Shown: piece by piece, positions 1 through 7,853 of the stretch
How positions within the stretch are numbered: position 1 is the first letter of the stretch
Layout: every line of letters starts with the position of its first letter
DNA from: an uncultured Christensenellaceae bacterium
GTDB lineage: Bacteria > Bacillota > Clostridia > Christensenellales > Pumilibacteraceae
Direction: 5' to 3'
Length of the DNA stretch: 48,577 bases
Assembly (NCBI GenBank): GCA_910587455.1
Contig: CAJULK010000012.1
Span: 1-48,577 of the forward strand
Translations under genes and position numbers: made by a program
Notes under the pieces: model-generated
The model's database searches: none
Seen by the model: the letters and a program-made list of their open reading frames with translations, nothing else
What the model was told of the DNA's origin: nothing

Positions 1-2
1 TC

Positions 3-1334
3 TCGGCAAAAGAGAATATCACGGACGACGCGAGCGGCATTTTGATTGAGGGCGTTTTGGAAAGTATGGCGGAATATTACAGCGCGGAACTGTCGCAAAA
101 GATAAAGCGCGGCATCGCTATATCTGCCTCGAAATGTAAATTTTTCGGCGGGAGCGTTCCGCTCGGTTACAAAGTGAGCGAGGACAAAAGTTTTATCGTC
201 AACGAGGACACCGCGCCCATTGTCAAAAAACTGTTTGAAATGTTTGTCGCGGGCTACAATTACGCCGATTTGATACGCTATATGAACGAGCGCGGAATAC
301 CCACCGCAACGGGCGGCAAGTGGAACAAAAGCAGTTTTCACCGCATTTTCAGCAATCGGCGGTATTTGGGCAAGTACATTTTTCACGACGAGGAAATTGA
401 CGGCGGTATGCCGCAACTGATTGACGACGGGCTTTTTGCAGAGGCGCAAAAGGTGTTAGAGAAATACGCCGCCGCGCCCTCTCGCGGCAAAGCCAAAGTC
501 GAATATCTTTTGTCGGACAAATTGTTATGCGGCAAGTGCGCAAGTAAAATGACGGGTATATCGTCCACGAGCAAAAGCAAAAAGATACATCACTACTACA
601 AGTGCGTTGGCACGACGAAAGGCGTTTGCGACAAGCGGACTATACGCAAGCAGTTTATCGAGGACGAAATTGTTTATGCCATTGTGGGCAACGGCACGGA
701 GCAAAACCCGCGAGGCGTTTTGACGGACGATTTTATTGATATGGTTGCGGCAGAAACCTATATGTTGATACAAGAGGAGCGCAACGACAGCGAAATAAAA
801 CGGCTTGAAAGTTTGGTCGCGGACAATCAAAAGGCAATCAACAATTTAATGCAGGCGTTAATGCTCGGCAAAATCGCGGACACGATTTTAGCGCAAATCG
901 AAAAGTTAGAGAACGAGAACAAGGAACTGAACGACACCATAGAGAGCGAAAAGGCGTTGCAAATCGACTACACCTATTCGGACATTCGCAAGTGGTTGCA
1001 ACATTTCCGCACGTTGGACTATTCCAAAACGAAAAACCGCAAAGACCTAATCGACACGTTTATTTATCGGGTATTGCTTTACGACGATAAAATGAAAGTG
1101 ATTTTCAACTTGAAAGGCGGGCAGAAAAACGAATTGCTTTTGAACTTGATTTTCCCCGACTACCCCGACGGCAACGGCGGCGAGGACGAAAACAGCGTAA
1201 AAGAAAAAGAGGTCGATATATCAACCTCTAATTCCGACGTAAACGCAGGGTGTGCGTATACGTCTCGTGTGGTGGAGATAGTGGGACTCGAACCCATGAC
1301 CTATGCGTTGCGAACGCATCGCTCTACCAACTGA
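3..1334 (+). CDS. large serine recombinase, 5'-truncated by window edge
   Basis: C-terminal part of a large serine recombinase (resolvase/invertase superfamily), which performs site-specific integration or excision of mobile DNA. The frame is open to the left edge, so the catalytic serine domain lies outside the window. Visible parts in order: the end of the catalytic domain and long helix (EYYSAELSQKIKRG), a recombinase domain beginning GGSVPLGYKV, a zinc ribbon with LLCGKCASKM and a second cysteine pair around YYKC and VCDK, then a Lys/Glu-rich coiled coil typical of this family. The last about 20 codons read antisense through the tRNA-Ala gene, so the native C-terminus ends at or in the tRNA. 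The gene is probably the edge of an integrated element lying to the left. Confidence 0.88.
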   Translation, partial: SAKENITDDASGILIEGVLESMAEYYSAELSQKIKRGIAISASKCKFFGGSVPLGYKVSEDKSFIVNEDTAPIVKKLFEMFVAGYNYADLIRYMNERGIPTATGGKWNKSSFHRIFSNRRYLGKYIFHDEEIDGGMPQLIDDGLFAEAQKVLEKYAAAPSRGKAKVEYLLSDKLLCGKCASKMTGISSTSKSKKIHHYYKCVGTTKGVCDKRTIRKQFIEDEIVYAIVGNGTEQNPRGVLTDDFIDMVAAETYMLIQEERNDSEIKRLESLVADNQKAINNLMQALMLGKIADTILAQIEKLENENKELNDTIESEKALQIDYTYSDIRKWLQHFRTLDYSKTKNRKDLIDTFIYRVLLYDDKMKVIFNLKGGQKNELLLNLIFPDYPDGNGGEDENSVKEKEVDISTSNSDVNAGCAYTSRVVEIVGLEPMTYALRTHRSTN

Positions 1335-1345
1335 GCTATATCCCC
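1270..1345 (-). tRNA. tRNA-Ala(CGC)
   Basis: The reverse strand folds as a complete 76-nt cloverleaf with encoded CCA (1270-1272). The acceptor stem GGGGATA/TATCTCC contains the G3:U70 wobble pair that identifies alanine tRNA. The anticodon loop TCGCAAC gives anticodon CGC, and the T arm carries GGTTCGAGTCC. It lies 59 bp downstream of tRNA-Val and is probably cotranscribed with it. Its 3' half overlaps the end of the convergent recombinase frame. Confidence 0.95.
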
Positions 1346-1404
1346 ATAGTTCGGAATGTTTCGTATTCCGAAATTACGTGTCGGCACACTCTGCGCGTTC
1401 CGTA

Positions 1405-1480
1405 TGGTGGGCAATGAGGGACTCGAACCCCCGACTTTCTCCACGTCAAGAAGACACTCTCCCAGCTGAGTTAATTGCCC
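1405..1480 (-). tRNA. tRNA-Val(GAC)
   Basis: A complete cloverleaf on the reverse strand with encoded CCA (1405-1407). The acceptor stem GGGCAAT pairs with ATTGCCC, the anticodon stem TCTTC/GGAGA encloses loop TTGACGT, and the anticodon is GAC. It is first in a two-tRNA transcript that continues into tRNA-Ala. Confidence 0.95.
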
Positions 1481-1497
1481 TCGGGTGATCGTTTCTA

Positions 1498-1526
1498 AGT
1501 CTAATATATTTTCGCCGATTTGTCAA
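1498..1526 (-). promoter_or_regulatory. sigma-A promoter for the tRNA-Val/tRNA-Ala pair
   Basis: On the minus strand TTGACA (1521-1526) is followed by a 17-bp spacer and TAGACT (1498-1503). The predicted start is near 1491, about ten bases before the tRNA-Val 5' end. The remaining 1504-1645 stretch down to the prfA stop shows no clear gene. Confidence 0.7.
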
Positions 1527-1645
1527 GCGTATTTGCCGTTCTATCTGTATAATATTTATATTTTTTCACCGACGCGCGGATGCGATTATCTGCTCGCATA
1601 TCTCACGTTTCCGCACATGAAACACTTTCGGCGCGATTCTTTTTA

Positions 1646-2716
1646 TTATTCTCCGTCACCCTCGAGCCGACGCGTCTGATCGGCGATCCTGAGCGATTCT
1701 ATCATTTTATCGAGATCACCGTTCATAAACTCGTCGATGCTGTACAGCGTAAAACCTATTCTGTGATCGGTCACTCTGCCCTGCGGAAAGTTGTACGTGC
1801 GAATCCTCTCGCTTCTGTCGCCCGTGCCGACCTGACCTTTCCGAAGCGACGCGTATTCTTCGTCCTTCTGCCCCTGATAATAATCGTACAGTTTGGTCGC
1901 GAGCACCTGCATGGCGCGCTCTTTATTCTTGGTCTGACTGCGCTGATCCTGACATGTGACGACTATCCCCGTCGGGAAATGCGTGATACGTATCGCCGAA
2001 TCGGTCTTGTTTATGTGCTGTCCGCCCGCGCCGCTGCTCCGATACGTATCAATCTTGATATCCTTGTCGTTTATTTCGACATCTACCGTTTCCGCTTCCG
2101 GCAAAACCGCGACGGTGACCGTCGAAGTGTGCACTCGCCCCTGCGTTTCGGTAACGGGCACACGCTGAACTCTGTGCACGCCGCTCTCGTATTTGAGGAA
2201 CGAAAAAACGTCCTTGCCGCTCAGTCTGAACACCGCTTCCTTAGTCCCGCCGAGCTCCGTCATATTAACCGAAATGTCCTCGATCTGCCATCTTTTCCTT
2301 TCTCCGAACATCTTGTACATGCGGCAGAGCTCGGTCGCAAAAAGCGCGGCTTCGTCGCCGCCCGCCGCGGGGCGTATCTCCAAAACGGCGTTCTTTCCGT
2401 CGTTGGGGTCTTTGGGAAGAAGCATTATTTTAAGCTCTTCCGCGATCGTTTCCATACTCGATTCGAGCGACGCTATTTCATCTTTGGCGAGCTGAACAAG
2501 CTCGGGATCGTCCGATTTCAACATGTTCTCCGCGTCTGCATGGTCGGCGCGCGCTTTTTTAAGCATGTTATACTTTTCGACTATAGGCTCGAGCTCGGCG
2601 CGCTCGCGGCAAAGCTCCGCCCACGCCTTGTTGTCGGCGATGACGGCGGCATCCTGAACTTTTTCCGTCAAAACCCCGAACCGCGCGACTATCGCGTCGA
2701 GCTTATCCGTTTTCAT
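1646..2716 (-). CDS. prfA: peptide chain release factor 1
   Basis: Class I release factor that reads UAA and UAG in the ribosomal A site and triggers peptidyl-tRNA hydrolysis. The catalytic GGQ is seen in GAGGQHIN. The codon-recognition region has the RF1 PxT tripeptide as PVT (family consensus PAT) in RVPVTETQGRVHTS, which separates it from RF2 (SPF). Length is 356 residues, as expected. The start at 2716 is preferred to an in-frame ATG nine bases upstream because it overlaps the yqhQ-prmC stop codon as ATGA, indicating translational coupling. PrmC methylates the GGQ glutamine of this protein, so enzyme and substrate are adjacent. Confidence 0.96.
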   Translation of the reverse strand: MKTDKLDAIVARFGVLTEKVQDAAVIADNKAWAELCRERAELEPIVEKYNMLKKARADHADAENMLKSDDPELVQLAKDEIASLESSMETIAEELKIMLLPKDPNDGKNAVLEIRPAAGGDEAALFATELCRMYKMFGERKRWQIEDISVNMTELGGTKEAVFRLSGKDVFSFLKYESGVHRVQRVPVTETQGRVHTSTVTVAVLPEAETVDVEINDKDIKIDTYRSSGAGGQHINKTDSAIRITHFPTGIVVTCQDQRSQTKNKERAMQVLATKLYDYYQGQKDEEYASLRKGQVGTGDRSERIRTYNFPQGRVTDHRIGFTLYSIDEFMNGDLDKMIESLRIADQTRRLEGDGE

Positions 2717-4485
2717 TTCTCGCATACGACTATCCTATCCTTTCCGTCCAAATCTTTTATAATTCGGCACTTGCCTATTTTTCCGAACAGCGCGCAAACG
2801 TCCGCCGCCTGATCATACCCGACTTCCGCCATGATCGCGCCGCCGCGCTTTAGATGCGCGCCTGCATTATCGGCAATTATCCTGTAAAAATGCAGCCCGT
2901 CTTCGCCGCCGTCGAGCGCGATTCTCGGCTGAGCGGTAACCTGCGGAGCGAGCCCGTCTATCTCGAACGTGCGTACATACGGCGGATTGGTCACAATGAG
3001 ATCGAACTCGCCGTCTATATTTTCGAACATATCCGACTTGACGAGCGTGACGCCCAACCTTTCGAAATTGGTTTTTGCCACCGCAAGCGCGCCGTCATCG
3101 ATGTCCGCCGCCACAACTTCCGCATCGGCGTTTCGCGCTATGTATGCCGCCAAACAACCCGAACCGGTGCACATATCGAGCACGCGCGCGCCAGCACGGT
3201 CTTTTACGAACCCGACGGCTTCGGTCGCGAGCACTTCCGTTTCGAACCGCGGAATAAGCACGCGCTTATCCACTTTTATTTTCACACCGCAGAAATCGGT
3301 GTTGCCGAGAATATAATCGAGCGGCTCGCCGGTGAGCAGCCTCTCCGCATATTCGTTCGCGCGCTTGACGTGTCCCGTCTTTACGACGCGCACGCCGCCG
3401 AGTTCCGCGCGGGTCTTACCCAAAATTTCGCAGTATATCCAATCGGCGTTCTGCGGATCGTCGGGCAGTCTGTCCGCGAGTTTTTTACGCTCCGTCGCAA
3501 AATCGCGCTCGTAAAATTCGACGGTGCCCTTTTCGGGGTTTGCGTCGAGTTCGAGCACCGCCGTAAACGCGGCGATGGCGACTTCCGCCATATCGTCGGT
3601 CGGCTTTGCGGTAGACAGCATTTGAAGCGCAAGCCCGGGCGCACGCAGGATATCGGTAAACTTATTGTCGGGAAGCGCCGCAAGCCCTTTAAGAAGTTCA
3701 AACGACAGTCCCGCTATAACGGGGAGCAGTGCGAGCCGTATGAGCAGTTTGAAAAACACGTTGCCGAACAGCCACTCGTATCCCGTAAACAGCGTGAACA
3801 CCCAATTGGCAAGCGCGTACACGAGAATGGTGAAAACTACCACGAAAAACAAAAACGTCGTGCCGCAGCGGTTGTGCTTGACCGAACAGGACTGTACGTT
3901 CTCGACCGTAAGCGGCAGCCCGCGTTCGAAACAGTTTATCGTGCGATGTTCCGCACCGTGATACATGAAAGTGCGCTTTATATCGGGCATGAGCCTTACG
4001 AGCGCAAGATACGCAATAAATATAACGAGCCGAGTGCCGCCCTCTACGACCGAGATCACGGCGACGTTATGATAATCGCCCCACTTTTCTATCGCCCATC
4101 CTACGAAAAGCGGCACGCCTATAAACAGTCCGAGCGCGAGCACCACGCCGAATATAACGGCGAACGCGGTAGACGTTTTGGACGGCGTTTCCTCTTCGGG
4201 CGAACTGACCTCGGCGGACTTGAGAAGCGAACGCATGCCGACGACGAGCGAACTCACAAACGATACTATTCCGCGCACTATCGGCACCTTTGCGACTTTG
4301 GAACGCTTTTTAATGCGCTCCGAGCTTAGCTCTATCTCGCCGTCGGGCGCGCGCACCGCCATTGCGACCGACGTAGCGCCGCGCATCATAACGCCTTCCA
4401 ACAGCGCCTGTCCGCCTATCAGCGTGCGTTTGAACTTCTTTCCCGCCGCGCGTTTATTTTCTTTTTGCTGTTCGGTTTTTCCCAT
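2713..4485 (-). CDS. prmC: fusion of YqhQ-type DUF1385 membrane domain and PrmC release-factor glutamine methyltransferase
   Basis: A 590-residue two-domain protein. Residues about 20-300 match the YqhQ/DUF1385 family: GGQALLEGVMMRG near residue 24, HGAEH at 176-180, and hydrophobic segments near 108-130, 150-165 and 210-262. Residues about 335-590 match PrmC, which N5-methylates the GGQ glutamine of release factors. They contain the SAM-binding DMCTGSGCLA (437-446) and the catalytic NPPY (500-503). There is no stop or start between the domains. Fusion would tether the normally soluble methyltransferase to the membrane. The gene overlaps prfA by 4 bp. No Shine-Dalgarno is visible before the ATG at 4485; a hairpin with U-tract sits there instead. 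Confidence 0.9.
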   Translation of the reverse strand: MGKTEQQKENKRAAGKKFKRTLIGGQALLEGVMMRGATSVAMAVRAPDGEIELSSERIKKRSKVAKVPIVRGIVSFVSSLVVGMRSLLKSAEVSSPEEETPSKTSTAFAVIFGVVLALGLFIGVPLFVGWAIEKWGDYHNVAVISVVEGGTRLVIFIAYLALVRLMPDIKRTFMYHGAEHRTINCFERGLPLTVENVQSCSVKHNRCGTTFLFFVVVFTILVYALANWVFTLFTGYEWLFGNVFFKLLIRLALLPVIAGLSFELLKGLAALPDNKFTDILRAPGLALQMLSTAKPTDDMAEVAIAAFTAVLELDANPEKGTVEFYERDFATERKKLADRLPDDPQNADWIYCEILGKTRAELGGVRVVKTGHVKRANEYAERLLTGEPLDYILGNTDFCGVKIKVDKRVLIPRFETEVLATEAVGFVKDRAGARVLDMCTGSGCLAAYIARNADAEVVAADIDDGALAVAKTNFERLGVTLVKSDMFENIDGEFDLIVTNPPYVRTFEIDGLAPQVTAQPRIALDGGEDGLHFYRIIADNAGAHLKRGGAIMAEVGYDQAADVCALFGKIGKCRIIKDLDGKDRIVVCEK

Positions 4486-4490
4486 GATCT

Positions 4491-4521
4491 AAAAAAATTC
4501 GAAGCGCCCGCAAGCACTTCG
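4491..4521 (-). terminator. hairpin with U-tract immediately before yqhQ-prmC
   Basis: On the minus strand CGAAGTG pairs with CGCTTCG around an 8-nt loop and is followed by a T-rich tract ending five bases before the yqhQ-prmC start codon. It is the second terminator-like hairpin after rpmE and could act as an attenuator or as a block to initiation. Confidence 0.5.
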
Positions 4522-4524
4522 AAA

Positions 4525-4554
4525 ACAAAAAAGGCGGACGAAAATACGCCCGCC
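4525..4554 (-). terminator. rho-independent terminator after rpmE
   Basis: The minus-strand RNA forms GGCGGGCG/CGUCCGCC with one G-U pair around a 6-nt loop, followed by a run of U. The G-U pair would be A-C in the opposite transcript, which fixes the direction. Confidence 0.8.
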
Positions 4555-4567
4555 GAATATAATTCCG

Positions 4568-4780
4568 CTATTTACCGGACTTGTTGGAACGCTCGTTGAA
4601 GCGCGCGATACGACCGCCCGTTTCGGCTTGCTTCTGCTTGCCGGTATAGAACGGATGGCACTTGGAACAAATATCGACCTTGACTACGTCGCCTTTCTGC
4701 GTAGAACCGGTTACAAACTTGGCACCGCACGCACATTCGACGGTCACTTCGTGATAATCGGGATGTATATCTTTCTTCAT
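4568..4780 (-). CDS. rpmE: 50S ribosomal protein L31, zinc-binding form
   Basis: Seventy-residue ribosomal protein bL31 of the large subunit. It begins MKKDIHPDYH as in the family and carries the four zinc-ligand cysteines C16, C18, C38 and C41 of the C+ type, which acts as a zinc reserve in related bacteria. A GAGAGG ribosome-binding site precedes the ATG. The gene has its own promoter and terminator, so it is transcribed alone. Confidence 0.97.
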   Translation of the reverse strand: MKKDIHPDYHEVTVECACGAKFVTGSTQKGDVVKVDICSKCHPFYTGKQKQAETGGRIARFNERSNKSGK

Positions 4781-4813
4781 GGTTATAAACCTCTCTTTTT
4801 TCTTAGCCTGTCA

Positions 4814-4843
4814 ATTATACACCGCAAACGCGGCGGCTGTCAA
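4814..4843 (-). promoter_or_regulatory. rpmE promoter
   Basis: TTGACA (4838-4843), 18-bp spacer and TATAAT (4814-4819) on the minus strand. The predicted start near 4807 gives a leader of about 27 nt that contains the ribosome-binding site. Confidence 0.8.
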
Positions 4844-4895
4844 GCGTTTTTACGCCGTTACACAAATTTTGCGCCGAGCGAAGCGTCCTGCTCAG

Positions 4896-5228
4896 TCATA
4901 CTTCCTCGAGAATATCCAAAAACATTTCGCGGAACACTTCGAATATCCACTTTTCGGCGTCGCGGCGCGTGTCGAACTCGTCCGAAAGTTTGAGCGTGTC
5001 TATAAGTTCCTTTCCGCCGTAAAGATCGGCTACTATCTGAGTGTAATATGTCTGAGTGTCGAACTTGTTAGCGGGATAGTACAGCGTGCTCGCAATGAAT
5101 TTGCACGGCATTGAATACGCGTCTTTTTTTATGGTATTGCAATAGTAGTCGAAACACTTATCGTGCTTTTCCTCGCAATGCAGAACGGCTTTTCCTTTGT
5201 TGAACTTAAACGTTTTTTCGGTCGGCAT
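4896..5228 (-). CDS. hypothetical protein, 110 residues
   Basis: I do not recognise a family. The protein is soluble, rich in aromatic and charged residues, with no signal peptide or membrane segment. It has three cysteines in the N-terminal half, in HCEEKHDKC and YYC. Its ATG overlaps the stop codon of the dehydrogenase-like gene by one base (TGATG), so the two are translationally coupled and probably work together. No terminator is obvious before the rpmE promoter. Confidence 0.7.
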   Translation of the reverse strand: MPTEKTFKFNKGKAVLHCEEKHDKCFDYYCNTIKKDAYSMPCKFIASTLYYPANKFDTQTYYTQIVADLYGGKELIDTLKLSDEFDTRRDAEKWIFEVFREMFLDILEEV

Positions 5229-6241
5229 CAGATCTTAACCAAAACTTTGAGCGAGCTGTCCGGTTCTGCGGCGAGCGATTCGAAAACTGCCGGCACTTCC
5301 GAAAACGGCACGATTTTGTCGTACAGCATGTCTACCGAAACGGTGTGGTTGGCGAGCATGTTTATCGCCGCGGAATAATACCTGCCGCAATCGGCAACGG
5401 TATACAGGTCGATACGCTTATCGAAAAACCCGTTGAGATTGCAATTCAGTTCTTTTTCTTTAAGCCTGCCCACAAGCGCTGCCCTGCCGCGCATCGCCGT
5501 ATAGTCGCAGACGTTTTGAAGCGGCATTTTGGACGTGACGAGATATGCGCACGCGTCCGCCATGTGTCCGCCCGTAATGGAAAGTATCTTTTTGCAAACG
5601 TCCTCGCTGACCGCATTGATGGTAAAGTACACGCCCGAGCGCTGCGCTATGGCGAGCATGTCTTCGCGCATATCCACCACTATCGGCACCGCCTGATAGT
5701 ACATGGCGACCTGCGCGAGAATTATGCCTACGAGCGTCGCTCCGACGATGACGATATGCTCGCCCTTTTCGACGTTGAGGCGGTTAAGCGTGTTGATAGC
5801 GAGCGCTATGTGCTCGATGAATACCGCTTCCTCATCCTTGATCCTGTCGGGAATGGCATACACGTCGTCTACAGAAACTACCGAGAAATCGCTTAAAAAA
5901 CCGTCCTCGCCCAAGCCGAACTGAACAGGCTTTTCACAGTCGTAAAACCGCGCGTCGTTACACGATTTGCAGCCGTGGCAGCTCGAATGGGGCGCCGTAA
6001 CGACGCGGTTGCCGCGCGAAAGCCTCGAAACGTTTGCGCCGACCTCCGATACGAACCCGACGTTCTGCCGCACGGGGACTATGGGATACTGCGCCGAAAG
6101 CCGGCCGGTAAACACTGCAATGTCGCTCGACGATATACCGCACATAAGGTTTTTGAGTTTAACGCAATTATCGCCAACGGGCAAAGCGTTCATCTCATCT
6201 AACTTGATCATGTGCGGCGAATGGATTCTGTACGCCTTCAT
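5228..6241 (-). CDS. zinc-type alcohol dehydrogenase-like protein (MDR superfamily) with altered catalytic site
   Basis: A 337-residue medium-chain dehydrogenase/reductase fold. The N-terminal catalytic half has CGISSSD (C34), and the structural zinc cysteines C88, C91, C94 and C102 are intact. The usual GHE motif, which supplies the catalytic zinc histidine, reads V57-R58-Q59. The nucleotide-binding loop reads VGATLVG instead of VGAGPIG. The substrate and even dehydrogenase activity are therefore uncertain. The start at 6241 is chosen because upstream codons lack family similarity and because a promoter lies directly before it, with a predicted leader of only about three nucleotides. Confidence 0.8.
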   Translation of the reverse strand: MKAYRIHSPHMIKLDEMNALPVGDNCVKLKNLMCGISSSDIAVFTGRLSAQYPIVPVRQNVGFVSEVGANVSRLSRGNRVVTAPHSSCHGCKSCNDARFYDCEKPVQFGLGEDGFLSDFSVVSVDDVYAIPDRIKDEEAVFIEHIALAINTLNRLNVEKGEHIVIVGATLVGIILAQVAMYYQAVPIVVDMREDMLAIAQRSGVYFTINAVSEDVCKKILSITGGHMADACAYLVTSKMPLQNVCDYTAMRGRAALVGRLKEKELNCNLNGFFDKRIDLYTVADCGRYYSAAINMLANHTVSVDMLYDKIVPFSEVPAVFESLAAEPDSSLKVLVKI

Positions 6242-6250
6242 AATATAATA

Positions 6251-6279
6251 ATTATAACACAAACGCCCGATAATATCAA
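6251..6279 (-). promoter_or_regulatory. promoter of the dehydrogenase-like gene, near-leaderless
   Basis: TTGATA (6274-6279), 17-bp spacer and TATAAT (6251-6256) on the minus strand. Transcription would start near 6244, three bases before the ATG, so no Shine-Dalgarno could be present in the mRNA. The rest of the 6242-6459 gap holds only the weak terminator of the next gene upstream. Confidence 0.7.
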
Positions 6280-6412
6280 GTGTTTTTATTAAAGATATAC
6301 CGCCCGCCGAAAAGCATAAAATCTTGCGAAACGACTTTTTTACCACGGAAAAAAAGCTTATGTTTTTACGCCGCGGACGCGCGAATAACGCATGCGAGCG
6401 TTTGCCGCAAAT

Positions 6413-6438
6413 GACAAACCGCCGCGGGATCGCGGCGG
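6413..6438 (-). terminator. possible terminator after the M23 peptidase gene
   Basis: CCGCCGCG pairs with CGCGGCGG around a short loop, followed on the minus strand by only TTTGTC. The stem is strong but the U-tract is weak. Confidence 0.5.
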
Positions 6439-6459
6439 CGTACATACGGCGGAAAAACT

Positions 6460-7071
6460 TTATTTATCTTCGCTTACGGGAAGCACGGTTGCGGGATCGA
6501 CGTAATTGCCGTCCTTTTTAAGCTCGAGGTGCAAGTGCGCGCCGGTGTTCAGCTCGGACATCATACTGTTTGACGTTTTGCCGAGCTTGTCGCCCGCCTT
6601 GACGCTGTCGCCCACCTTAACGGGGATATCGGCGTCGAGCGACTTGTATACGGAAACGTAACCGTCCTCGTGCGTGACCGTAACGACATTGCCGTCAAGC
6701 GCGGTGCGCTCAATATCGGTGACCTTGCCGTCCATAATGGCATAAACGTCGCTCTCGCCCACGAAGTCGATCGCGGGGTGGATCTTCCACACTTCGAGCG
6801 TTTCCCAATACACGAGCTTATCGCGCGCATAACCGAGTCCCGACTGCGTGCCTTTTACGGGCATTACGACTTTGGGATCGTTATTGACGTCGACGTTCGG
6901 AGGTTCGACTACCGTTCCACCGACAGGCCCGGATTTGGGCAACGTGAACACCACCGATACGGCTACGACCGCGGCGATCACAAGCACCGATGCGATTATG
7001 ACAAAGGCGTGCCAATGCCGTTTGAAAAAGTTTTTCTTTTTGTCCTTTGCATTAGATTGATAGGTTTTCAT
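6460..7071 (-). CDS. membrane-anchored M23 (LytM-type) metallopeptidase
   Basis: A 203-residue protein with one N-terminal membrane segment (about 22-44) and an extracytoplasmic M23 peptidase domain. The zinc ligands expected for this family are present: H98 and D102 in HPAID, and H179 and H181 in GAHLHLE. It should therefore cut peptidoglycan cross-links or bind peptidoglycan. The size, single membrane anchor and short domain resemble SpoIIQ, the forespore partner of SpoIIIAH, but this is inference. The start at 7071 follows GGAGAG; the longer open frame lacks support. It shares the string YARDKLV (81-87) with the upstream gene. Confidence 0.85.
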   Translation of the reverse strand: MKTYQSNAKDKKKNFFKRHWHAFVIIASVLVIAAVVAVSVVFTLPKSGPVGGTVVEPPNVDVNNDPKVVMPVKGTQSGLGYARDKLVYWETLEVWKIHPAIDFVGESDVYAIMDGKVTDIERTALDGNVVTVTHEDGYVSVYKSLDADIPVKVGDSVKAGDKLGKTSNSMMSELNTGAHLHLELKKDGNYVDPATVLPVSEDK

Positions 7072-7178
7072 GTTTCTCTCCTCCGTACCATTGATTATTG
7101 CCAACATGTTTCGGCTTATACATCGGAGAAAAACTTTTTTGCGCTTTTTTCGGACGCAATAAAATAGCATGCAAACGG

Positions 7179-7574
7179 TTAATAGCAGCCCGACAGCAAC
7201 GGCGTACCGATACTGACCATGCCGTCGCGCACCGCCGCCATAACGTTATATTCGGTTACACCGTCGGACAGCTTTTCGCTGCGAGCCGCAACGCGCGGAC
7301 TGTATGCGTATACTACGACCGCGCCGCCGCAGTCCGCAACCTTGACCGTCGCGGCGTTTATCCTGTCGAGCGCGGCGTACATTTCGCTCTCGCCGCCCTC
7401 GAAATCGACGCGCACGAGCTTGTCGCGCGCATAACAAAGCCCGTCGATACTTTCGACGGGAACATTGTTTACGTATTCGTATGAGTCGCCCAAGCCTGTC
7501 AGCGGGCTGTAATACACCGCGGTCATTATTATCCCTGCGGCAAGTATCGCGACGGCGGTCAAAAGTTTTTTCAT
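7179..7574 (-). CDS. small exported or membrane-anchored protein of unknown function
   Basis: A 131-residue protein with a hydrophobic N-terminal segment (about 3-22) that looks like a signal peptide or anchor without lipobox. The remainder is a small alpha/beta domain I do not recognise. Residues 48-54 read YARDKLV, also found in the M23 peptidase encoded 107 bp downstream on the same strand. That suggests a shared binding element or divergence from a common segment. No strong Shine-Dalgarno is visible; AATAAT lies seven bases before the ATG. Confidence 0.7.
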   Translation of the reverse strand: MKKLLTAVAILAAGIIMTAVYYSPLTGLGDSYEYVNNVPVESIDGLCYARDKLVRVDFEGGESEMYAALDRINAATVKVADCGGAVVVYAYSPRVAARSEKLSDGVTEYNVMAAVRDGMVSIGTPLLSGCY

Positions 7575-7642
7575 AAACCCGATTATTGACCGTATCGGCG
7601 CATTTTAACCGTCGGCAGAATGATACAACTAATATATCATAT

Positions 7643-7812
7643 TTGTCATTCTGAACAAGCGAGCAACGCGAGCGACGTGAAGAATCTCAACTGTTTTATC
7701 GCGAAGCGCGTATGACGTTGCACATGAGATTCTTCGCTCCGCTCAGAATGACAAAGGGGGCACTATCAGAATGACAGATCGGAGCGGATTGCACGCTTCG
7801 CTCAGAATGACA
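7643..7812. repeat. palindromic intergenic repeat cluster
   Basis: The segment beginning at 7645 (GTCATTCTGA) and ending AGAATCTCA is repeated in inverted orientation at 7725-7752 (TGAGATTCTTCG to TCAGAATGAC), giving a long imperfect hairpin. Partial copies of TCAGAATGAC follow near 7766 and 7801. The 7575-7825 gap contains nothing else recognisable. The arrangement resembles REP- or MITE-like interspersed repeats. Confidence 0.75.
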
Positions 7813-7825
7813 CAATAAATGACAC

Positions 7826-7853
7826 AAAAAAAGACTGACAGAGTCTGTCAGTC
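7826..7853 (-). terminator. terminator after the 225-residue membrane protein gene
   Basis: GACTGACA/TGTCAGTC with a 5-nt loop, followed by a run of seven U on the minus strand. The stem overlaps the stop codon of the gene it terminates. Confidence 0.85.

Noticed and set aside
1303..1488. 61-residue plus-strand reading frame over the tRNA pair
   Set aside because: It reads antisense through tRNA-Ala and tRNA-Val; the RNA folds explain the sequence.
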